Source: Mesorhizobium xinjiangense
GTDB lineage: Bacteria > Pseudomonadota > Alphaproteobacteria > Rhizobiales > Rhizobiaceae
Assembly (NCBI RefSeq): GCF_009749525.1
Contig: NZ_WOAC01000006.1
Span: 124,001-188,000 of the forward strand
Direction: 5' to 3'
Length of the DNA stretch: 64,000 bases
Under the pieces are notes generated by a model. The model had not been told where the DNA came from and ran no database searches. It saw only the letters and a list, made by a program, of their open reading frames with translations. Shown one piece after another: positions 54,125 to 60,647 of the stretch; position 1 is the stretch's first letter, and the number at the start of each line of letters is the position of its first letter. The position numbers and the translations under genes are program-made.

Positions 54125-54742
54125 ATGACACCCTGGCTGGTGCTGGCCGGTCTCGGCGCCTTTCACGGGCTCAACCCGGCGATGGGGTGGCTCTTCGCGG
54201 TGGCGCTCGGCATGCACCGCAAGAGCGGCAAGGTGGTGCTCCTGTCGCTCGTGCCGATCGCGGTCGGCCACGCATTGTCGATTGCCGTCGTCGTGCTCGC
54301 CGTCGTCGGCGTCGGGCTCGTCATCGATCAGCGGGCGCTGGAAGTTGCCGCCGGCCTCGCGCTCATTGGCTGGGCCGGCTGGCATATCGCCTATGGCCAT
54401 CGACACCGGGTACGGGTGGGCATGCAGACGGGTATGGTCGGGCTTGCCGCCTGGTCCTTAGTCATGGCAACCGCGCATGGCGCCGGCCTGATGCTGGTGC
54501 CGGTCGTGATGCCACTTTGCCTGGCCGCAACACCGGCCCGCGAGATGACCGCGGCCGGGTCGCTGCCCGTTGCCCTGGCCGCAATCGCCGTCCATATGGC
54601 CGCAATGCTGGCGGTCACAGCGGCAATTGCTGTCAGCGTCTATTTCTGGCTCGATCTCGCCTTCCTGCGCCGCGGCTGGATCAATCTCGACATGATCTGG
54701 ACGGCGGCGCTGATGGTCGCAGGGCTCATCCTCATCATTTGA
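54125..54742 (+). CDS. Multi-spanning membrane protein with HGLNP motif, partner of SBP56
   Basis: This 205-residue protein has six hydrophobic segments. The N-terminal FHGLNPAMGWLFAVALGMHR and MATAHGAGLMLVPVVMPLC contain conserved His residues that may bind a metal, as in UreH/DsbD-type transporters. It lies 40 bases after the SBP56 gene and probably shares its operon. It may supply metal or move a product. Labels such as arginine/ornithine antiporter for this group are not supported by the sequence. Confidence 0.75.
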   Translation: MTPWLVLAGLGAFHGLNPAMGWLFAVALGMHRKSGKVVLLSLVPIAVGHALSIAVVVLAVVGVGLVIDQRALEVAAGLALIGWAGWHIAYGHRHRVRVGMQTGMVGLAAWSLVMATAHGAGLMLVPVVMPLCLAATPAREMTAAGSLPVALAAIAVHMAAMLAVTAAIAVSVYFWLDLAFLRRGWINLDMIWTAALMVAGLILII

Positions 54743-54754
54743 AGATTGCCCAGG

Positions 54755-55129
54755 TCACAGCCCAACGGCCACCATGAGAAAGCTGCCGAAGAGCGCGGCA
54801 TTGCTGACCACTCCGTTGATGCGGCCGGCGCGTTCGGCACCCTCATGGTCCCAGAAATTGTGGAAGATCGCTGTGGCGACAACCAGAAAGGCCATCAGGC
54901 CGACCGCCGCGAGCGCTGGCCAGAGGTTGGCGATCAACAGGGCCCCGGCAAGGATCTGCAAGACGATGCCGGCGGCAAGCAGGACGCGCGGCGCCGGCAC
55001 GCCGCGGGCGGTGAGGATCTGCGTCAGCATCGGCCTGTTGGCGAGGTTACGCAATCCGGCATAGACGAAGGCACCACCGAGCAGGAGCCGGCCGGCAAAA
55101 AGGAGGAGAGATTCGGGTTCGAAAGGCAT
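54755..55129 (-). CDS. DoxX-family membrane protein
   Basis: This 124-residue protein has four hydrophobic segments, with LLLFAGRLLLGGAFVYAGLRNL as the DoxX start. ATG 55129 has GGAG 9 bases upstream; ATG 55144 is less likely. The DoxX group is linked to redox or thiol stress. It is the last gene of an Rrf2-regulator/AhpD-like/DoxX set on this strand. Confidence 0.85.
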   Translation of the reverse strand: MPFEPESLLLFAGRLLLGGAFVYAGLRNLANRPMLTQILTARGVPAPRVLLAAGIVLQILAGALLIANLWPALAAVGLMAFLVVATAIFHNFWDHEGAERAGRINGVVSNAALFGSFLMVAVGL

Positions 55130-55174
55130 TGGCGTGCACTCCATAAATGCGAGAGTTGTGGCAGGAGATCGCCG

Positions 55175-55639
55175 TCAGGCGGCCGATTGGGTTTCGCGCC
55201 GAACCGGATGGACGCTGCGAAACGGGACCGCGACACGGTTCCAGCTGTTGATGACGCCAATGAGCAAGGTCAGCTTGACGATCTCGGATTCGGAGAAATG
55301 CTCCAGCATCTCTGCATAGAGCGCGTCGTCCACCTCGCCGTCGGCCAGCCTCGTCAGCCGGTCCGTCCAGGCAAAAGCGGCCCGTTCACGCCCGGAATAG
55401 AGCGGCGATTCACGCCAGGCGGCGACCAGGTAAAGTCGCTGCTCGCTCTCGCCGTCCTTGCGCGCCTCGTTTGTGTGCATGTCGACGCAATAGGCGCAGC
55501 CATTGATCTGCGAAGCGCGCAGCTTCACCAGGTGGACAAGGCTCTTTTCAAGGCCGGAGTCCTCCACATCCTTGTTGAACGCCAGCAGGCTGTTCATGAG
55601 CTTCGGTTCCATCTTCCAGTAGTCCAGGCGCGGTTGCAT
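55175..55639 (-). CDS. Carboxymuconolactone decarboxylase family, AhpD-like peroxidase
   Basis: This is a 154-residue protein with the AhpD-type redox motif CAYCVDMH near residue 50 and conserved Glu and His residues (ARKDGESEQRLYLVAAWRES). It probably reduces peroxides by a CxxC disulphide rather than acting in the pca pathway. It lies 20 bases after the Rrf2 regulator gene and upstream of doxX. AGAAGGAAG is near the start. Confidence 0.9.
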   Translation of the reverse strand: MQPRLDYWKMEPKLMNSLLAFNKDVEDSGLEKSLVHLVKLRASQINGCAYCVDMHTNEARKDGESEQRLYLVAAWRESPLYSGRERAAFAWTDRLTRLADGEVDDALYAEMLEHFSESEIVKLTLLIGVINSWNRVAVPFRSVHPVRRETQSAA

Positions 55640-55659
55640 CAGCGTCTTCCTTCTCTCTT

Positions 55660-56163
55660 TCAGGGGCGGTCTTGCGGGCGCCGATGGCGTTCCAGAAACG
55701 CGCAGCCAAAGGTGATCGCGCGCGGGTCCGCGTCCGATTGGTAATCGCGGATTACATCGGAAATCTTCGTCCGGCCGAGTTCGGCCCGATAGGCGTGTTC
55801 GGCGCGCAGCATGGCGGCGTTGATGGCGCAGGGCTTGGCGTAGGCCGAAGCCTCCAGTGCGCCGGGGCTGCGACGGCGGATTTCGGTGCAGCGAAAGGCG
55901 GGCTCCGCCCCTTCGACGGCGAGCACGACGTCAAGCAGGCTGATGCGGTCCGTCGTCCGCGCCAGGCGATATCCGCCATGCGGTCCGGACACGGAGGCGA
56001 GGATGCCCGCCGCGCTCAGCGTCTTCAGGTGCTTCAGCAGATAGCTCTGCGACACGCCGTGATATTCGGCGAGCGCGCTTGCCGGCAGCGTACGCCCCTC
56101 TTCGAGCCCCGCCAGCAGGGTCACGCAATGAATGGCGGCCTCCACGCCTTCGCTCAACTTCAT
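55660..56163 (-). CDS. Rrf2-family transcriptional regulator
   Basis: This 167-residue winged-helix regulator has EAAIHCVTLLAGLEEGRTLP, VSQSYLLKHLKTLSAAGIL, VSGPHGGYRLAR, all Rrf2 hallmarks. Only one cysteine cluster candidate is present (FRCTEI and KPCAI), unlike the three-Cys site of IscR, so a cluster or thiol switch is possible. AAGGAGA precedes the ATG. Three GGATA-type half-sites lie just upstream. It likely controls itself, the AhpD-like gene and doxX. Confidence 0.9.
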   Translation of the reverse strand: MKLSEGVEAAIHCVTLLAGLEEGRTLPASALAEYHGVSQSYLLKHLKTLSAAGILASVSGPHGGYRLARTTDRISLLDVVLAVEGAEPAFRCTEIRRRSPGALEASAYAKPCAINAAMLRAEHAYRAELGRTKISDVIRDYQSDADPRAITFGCAFLERHRRPQDRP

Positions 56164-56175
56164 TGGTTCGTCTCC

Positions 56176-56213
56176 TTATCATGGATAATACATATCCTGG
56201 ATATATTTTATCC
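56176..56213. promoter_or_regulatory. Rrf2 operator cluster
   Basis: TTATCATGGATAA (56176-56188) and ATATCCTGGATAT (56192-56204) are back-to-back palindromes, followed by TATCC (56209-56213). They lie 13-50 bases upstream of the Rrf2 gene in an AT-rich spacer, a usual place for autoregulation. Confidence 0.6.
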
Positions 56214-56342
56214 GCAATAGATTCGGAGAGCGCTGCTGACTCCTCCTGACGTGCCTGCGCGGGCACCGTGCCAACGGCGAACGGCCGTCCATAGCGCGCA
56301 AGGACGTCGCAAACTGCGAAATCTGCACATCGAATAAGGAAA

Positions 56343-56366
56343 GCGGCCCGGAACGTTCCGAACCGC
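56343..56366 (-). terminator. Candidate terminator of preTA
   Basis: On the minus strand GCGGTTCGGAAC and GTTCCGGGCCGC pair over 12 bases with two wobbles, followed by a TTTCCTTATT tract. It lies 27 bases after the preA stop. Confidence 0.45.
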
Positions 56367-56392
56367 TCTCCTGCCCCCGGTTGCGATCTTGT

Positions 56393-57706
56393 CTATTCGG
56401 CAGCCACCCGCACCGCAGGATTGTTGGGATGGGTCGTCCAGTTGGCATAGACCGACTGCACCGGCTCGCCCGTGCGCTTGTCGAGGCTGCCTGCGGCCAG
56501 CGGCTCCATGGTGATGCAGCCCTCCACCGGGCAGACATTGACGCACAGATTGCAGCCGACGCATTCCTCCTCGATCACCTCGAAACGGCGCGCACCGTTG
56601 ACCAGGCTGGTGATCGCCTGGTGCGAGGTGTCCTCGCAGGCGATATGGCAGCGCCCGCACTTGATGCACAGATCCTGGTTGATGCGCGCCTTGGCGATGT
56701 AGTTGAGGTTCAGATACTGCCAGTCGGTGACGTTGGGCACGGCCCGCCCGACCACGTCGTCGAGGGTCGCATGGCCCTTATCGTCCATCCAGGTCTTCAG
56801 CCCCTCGACCATCTCCTCGACGATCTTGAAGCCGTAGGTCATGGCCGCGGTGCACACCTGCACCGTGCCCGATCCGAGCGCCATGAATTCGGCCGCGTCG
56901 CGCCAGGTGGTTATTCCGCCGATGCCGGAGATGGGCAGGCCGGCCGTCTCGGGATCACGCGCGATCTCGGCCACCATGTTCATGGCGATTGGCTTGACCG
57001 CCGGGCCGCAATAGCCGCCATGCGTGCCCTTGCCGTCGATCGACGGTTCCGGGGCAAAATTGTCGAGATCGACGGCGGTGATCGAGTTGATCGTATTGAT
57101 CAGCGACACCGCATCGGTGCCGCCGGCATGGGCCGCGCGCGCCGGCTTGCGAACATCGGTGACGTTGGGCGTCAGCTTGGTGATGACGGGCATGCGCGTA
57201 TTCTGCTTGCACCAGCGCACCACCATCTCGACATATTCGGGCACCTGGCCGACGGCCGAGCCCATGCCGCGCTCGCTCATGCCGTGCGGGCAGCCGAAAT
57301 TGAGCTCGATCCCGTCGGCGCCAGTGTCCTCGACCAGCGGCAGGATCGCCTTCCACGCCTCTTCCTCGCACGGCACCATGAGCGAGACCACCACCGCCCG
57401 GTCCGGCCATTTGCGCTTGACCTCCTTGATCTCGCGCAGATTGACCCACAGGTCGCGGTCGGTGATCAGTTCGATATTGTTGAAGCCGAGCAGCCGCCGG
57501 TCGGCGCCCCAGATCGCGCCATAGCGCGGCCCGTTGACATTGACGACGGGCGGCCCCTCCTCGCCCAGCGTCTTCCACACCACGCCGCCCCAGCCGGCCT
57601 TGAAGGCGCGCTCGACATTATAGGCCTTGTCGGTCGGCGGCGCCGAGGCGAGCCAGAACGGGTTGGGCGACTTGATGCCGACGAAATTGCTCCTGATGTC
57701 TGCCAT
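56393..57706 (-). CDS. preA: Dihydropyrimidine dehydrogenase (NAD) catalytic subunit PreA
   Basis: This 437-residue FMN barrel enzyme reduces uracil and thymine with PreT. It has NFGCPHGMSERGMG with the active-site Cys, GGTDAVSLINTINSI and ISGIGGITTWRDAAEF, then two 4Fe-4S motifs CIKCGRCHIACED and CVGCNLCVNVCPVEGC. It ends the leftward preT-preA pair; the gap to preT is 11 bases. Its product goes to dihydropyrimidinase. Confidence 0.96.
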   Translation of the reverse strand: MADIRSNFVGIKSPNPFWLASAPPTDKAYNVERAFKAGWGGVVWKTLGEEGPPVVNVNGPRYGAIWGADRRLLGFNNIELITDRDLWVNLREIKEVKRKWPDRAVVVSLMVPCEEEAWKAILPLVEDTGADGIELNFGCPHGMSERGMGSAVGQVPEYVEMVVRWCKQNTRMPVITKLTPNVTDVRKPARAAHAGGTDAVSLINTINSITAVDLDNFAPEPSIDGKGTHGGYCGPAVKPIAMNMVAEIARDPETAGLPISGIGGITTWRDAAEFMALGSGTVQVCTAAMTYGFKIVEEMVEGLKTWMDDKGHATLDDVVGRAVPNVTDWQYLNLNYIAKARINQDLCIKCGRCHIACEDTSHQAITSLVNGARRFEVIEEECVGCNLCVNVCPVEGCITMEPLAAGSLDKRTGEPVQSVYANWTTHPNNPAVRVAAE

Positions 57707-57717
57707 GGGTTTGCTCC

Positions 57718-59070
57718 TCAGCCCATCAATGCCCGGTTGATGCTCTCGGCCGCATCGCGTCCCTGCGCGACCGCCGACACGGTCAGGTCGTCGCCGCCGG
57801 CGATGCAGTCGCCGCCGGCCCAGACATTGGGCAACGAAGTGCGCCCCTCCTCGTCGACCTTGATGCGACCGCCCTCCAGCGCGATCAGATTGCCCGAGCC
57901 GTTGAGCGGGCCGGCATCGAACGTCTGGCCGATCGCCTTGAACACCTGGTCGGCGGCCAGCCGGATCGTCTCGCCCCTGCCCGTCAGCTTACCGTCTTCG
58001 AGCATCGTGTATTCGAGCTCGATGCCGCTCACCTTGCCGCCCTCGGCGATGACGCGCCTGGGCTGCAGCCAATGCCTGATCGTCACGCCGTTGGCGGCGG
58101 CCAGATCCTGCTCGAACTCGGAGGCATTCATGTGCTCCTTGCCGCGCCGGTAGCAGATCGTCACCTCCTCGGCGCCGAGCAGCTTCGACTGTACGGCAGC
58201 GTCGATCGCCGTCATGCCGCCGCCGATGACGACGACGCGCCGGCCGACCGGTAGCTTTGACAGATCGTCGGCCTGTCTGAGCTCGGAGATGAACGATACG
58301 GCGTCCTCAACGCCGTCCGCCTCCTCGCCCTCGGCGCGAAGCGCATTGACGCCGGCCAGTCCCATGCCGAGAAACACCGCATCATAGCGGCCGGTCAGAT
58401 CGGCCAGCGCGAAATCGCGCCCGAGCGCCTTGCCGTTCTCGGTCGCGATCCCGCCGATGGCGGTGACATAGTCGACCTCGGCCTGGGCGAAATCGTCGAG
58501 CGTCTTGTAGGCGGCGATGCCGTATTCGTTGAGGCCGCCGGACTTCGGCTTCGCCTCGAAGACCGTGACATCGTGCCCGTAGCGCGCCAGCCGATGCGCG
58601 CAGGCAAGCCCCGCCGGGCCCGCGCCGACGATGGCGACCGTCTTGCCGCTCGGTTTCGCGCGTTCGTAGAACTGTTTGCCGGCGCGCATCGCCGTGTCGG
58701 TCGCATAGCGCTGCAGGCGCCCGATCTGCACCGGCTTGCCTTCGGCCACCTCGCGCACGCAAACCTCCTCGCACAGCGTCTCCGTGGGGCAGACGCGGGC
58801 GCACATGCCGCCGAGAATGTTCTGGTCGAAGATTGTCTTGGCCGAGCCGGTCGGATTGCCCGTCGCGATCTGCCGGATGAACATCGGAATGTCGATCGAA
58901 GTCGGGCAGGCCTGCATGCAGGGCGCGTCGTAGCAGAAATAGCAGCGATCTGCCTCGACGACGGCCTCGTGATGGTCGAGCGGCGGGTGCAGATCGGCGA
59001 AATTCTCCGCGATCTCGGCGAGTTGCAGACGTTCGGACGCAATCCCGTCCTTGAATTGTCCTTCTGCCAT
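57718..59070 (-). CDS. preT: Dihydropyrimidine dehydrogenase subunit PreT (NAD/FAD, Fe-S)
   Basis: This 450-residue protein passes electrons from NADH to PreA. An N-terminal Fe-S region (AISATTRP-like in other frames aside, CYFCYDAPCMQACPTSIDI and CARVCPTETLCEEVC here) is followed by FAD (VAIVGAGPAGLACAHRLARY) and NAD (VVVIGGGMTAIDAAV) domains, as in GltD and PreT. It is the first gene of the operon. A RutR-like palindrome lies 54 bases upstream. Confidence 0.94.
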   Translation of the reverse strand: MAEGQFKDGIASERLQLAEIAENFADLHPPLDHHEAVVEADRCYFCYDAPCMQACPTSIDIPMFIRQIATGNPTGSAKTIFDQNILGGMCARVCPTETLCEEVCVREVAEGKPVQIGRLQRYATDTAMRAGKQFYERAKPSGKTVAIVGAGPAGLACAHRLARYGHDVTVFEAKPKSGGLNEYGIAAYKTLDDFAQAEVDYVTAIGGIATENGKALGRDFALADLTGRYDAVFLGMGLAGVNALRAEGEEADGVEDAVSFISELRQADDLSKLPVGRRVVVIGGGMTAIDAAVQSKLLGAEEVTICYRRGKEHMNASEFEQDLAAANGVTIRHWLQPRRVIAEGGKVSGIELEYTMLEDGKLTGRGETIRLAADQVFKAIGQTFDAGPLNGSGNLIALEGGRIKVDEEGRTSLPNVWAGGDCIAGGDDLTVSAVAQGRDAAESINRALMG

Positions 59071-59123
59071 CCATGTTCCCCAATTCTTATTGGTGTTGGG
59101 AAAAGGCTAGCACGTTTTGTTTT

Positions 59124-59139
59124 TTTATCAATTGGTCAA
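59124..59139. promoter_or_regulatory. RutR-like operator upstream of preT
   Basis: TTTATCAATTGGTCAA matches 12 of 14 fixed positions of the RutR consensus, with a perfect right half TTGGTCAA. It lies 54 bases before the preT start in AT-rich DNA. Together with the site at 48484 it links preTA to the aminotransferase operon. Confidence 0.65.
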
Positions 59140-59270
59140 TTTTCCAGAAGCGCAGTCAAACAATTGAAATAACTTGAGTATTCCATTCATCTTTAGTTCT
59201 ACCCCGAACGGGCTGGACGGTTACAGCACCATCCAATAGACCGGCACACGCAATTCCGGGATCGAAGGCG

Positions 59271-59921
59271 ATGACGCAACTCACCCTGCACAACTACTTC
59301 CGCTCATCCACCTCCTACCGCGTGCGCATCGCACTCAATCTCAAGGGGCTGGACTACGACTATGTCGCGCATCATTTGCGCCTCGGAAAGCACCGCGACG
59401 CCGCCTATCTCGACGTCAACCCGCAAGGCCTGGTGCCCGCGCTCGTCCTGGACGACGGCACGATGCTGTCGCAGTCGCTGGCAATCTGCGAATATCTCGA
59501 CGAGGTCGCGCCGCAGCCGCCGCTCCTGCCGGCCGACGCGCTTGGCCGGGCACGCGTGCGCATGATTGCGCAGATGATCGCCTGCGACATCCACCCGGTG
59601 AACAATCTGCGCATCCTCAACGCGCTGCGCGCGCGCTACGGTGCCGACGACGCCGAAATCGCCGACTGGTTTCGCCACTGGGTGAAGGAAACCTTCGATC
59701 CGCTTGAAAAGATTCTGGCTTCCGACAAGCAGACCGGCACATTCTGCCAAGGCGACCGGCCGACGCTGGCCGACATCTGTCTGGTGGCGCAGGTTGCCAA
59801 CAACGGGCGCTTCGGCGTCGACATGGCGCCCTACCCGACCATCAACCGCATCCATGAAGCGGCAATGGCCCTGCCGGCCTTCGCCGATGCCGCGCCGGCA
59901 AGGCAGCCGGACGCCGAGTAG
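59271..59921 (+). CDS. maiA: Maleylacetoacetate isomerase (zeta-class GST)
   Basis: This 216-residue protein begins LTLHNYFRSSTSYRVRIALN with the SS-x-x-x-R glutathione motif of zeta GSTs, and has NPQGLVPALVLDDG and QSLAICEYLDE. It isomerises maleylacetoacetate in tyrosine/homogentisate catabolism. HmgA and FahA genes are not in the window, so the substrate supply is elsewhere or the enzyme acts on a related compound. Confidence 0.92.
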   Translation: MTQLTLHNYFRSSTSYRVRIALNLKGLDYDYVAHHLRLGKHRDAAYLDVNPQGLVPALVLDDGTMLSQSLAICEYLDEVAPQPPLLPADALGRARVRMIAQMIACDIHPVNNLRILNALRARYGADDAEIADWFRHWVKETFDPLEKILASDKQTGTFCQGDRPTLADICLVAQVANNGRFGVDMAPYPTINRIHEAAMALPAFADAAPARQPDAE

Positions 59922-60034
59922 CGCCGGGCAGCCTGAACTTTGACCGCCTTGCAGATGGAACCGTCAGCGCCGCCGTTGCAGCGTTAACGAACCTCTCAAG
60001 AATCCCTTTAACTTTTGCGCTTAATTCCGACACC

Positions 60035-60628
60035 ATGAGTGTGTCGAGTTTCCTGCGTATCGTACCGGTCCTTGGTGTGCTGGCCCTGTCGGCTTGCGCC
60101 TCGCAACCGGACAACATCAACAATGTCTGTTCAGTCTTCAACCAGCGCGACGGCTGGTTCAACAACTGGCAGAGCGAGGCAAGCCGTGCGGAGCGCAAGT
60201 ACGGCGTCCCGGTGCCGGTGCTGATGGCGACTTTGCGCAAGGAGTCCGGCTTCAAGCACAACGCGCGCCCGCCGCGCAAAAAGCTCTTGGGTTTCATTCC
60301 CTGGAAGCGCCCTTCAAGCGCCTATGGCTACTCGCAGGCAATCGACGGCACCTGGCTGCAATACAAGCAGGAATCCGGCAATTTTGCCGCGCGCCGCTCG
60401 GATTTCGGCGACGCTGTCGATTTCGTTGGCTGGTATCATTCCAAGACGGCGGACAAATACGGCGTCGCGCGCAACGACACCTACAATCTCTACCTGGCCT
60501 ATTATTTCGGCTGGTCAGGCTATGGCCGCGGCACCTGGAAGAGCAATCCGACCATCCAGCGCTATGCGCGTGACACCGAGAAGATGGCGCACAGCTACGC
60601 CGCGCAAATGCAGCGCTGCGGCCGGTAA
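60035..60628 (+). CDS. Lipoprotein lytic transglycosylase (SLT-like)
   Basis: This 197-residue protein has a lipobox LSAC at residues 18-21 after a hydrophobic leader, so it should be anchored in the outer membrane. The catalytic Glu is in LMATLRKESGFKHNARPP, followed by SAYGYSQAIDGTWLQYKQ. This is the short SLT family found in rhizobia, related to EmtA-like enzymes that trim peptidoglycan. It stands alone. Confidence 0.88.
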   Translation: MSVSSFLRIVPVLGVLALSACASQPDNINNVCSVFNQRDGWFNNWQSEASRAERKYGVPVPVLMATLRKESGFKHNARPPRKKLLGFIPWKRPSSAYGYSQAIDGTWLQYKQESGNFAARRSDFGDAVDFVGWYHSKTADKYGVARNDTYNLYLAYYFGWSGYGRGTWKSNPTIQRYARDTEKMAHSYAAQMQRCGR

Positions 60629-60647
60629 CGCGCGCCAAGCATCCGGC

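Noticed and set aside
59071-59270. AT-rich 200-base gap considered for a small RNA
   Set aside because: Only the RutR-like site and promoter-like AT tracts are visible; no terminator-like hairpin.
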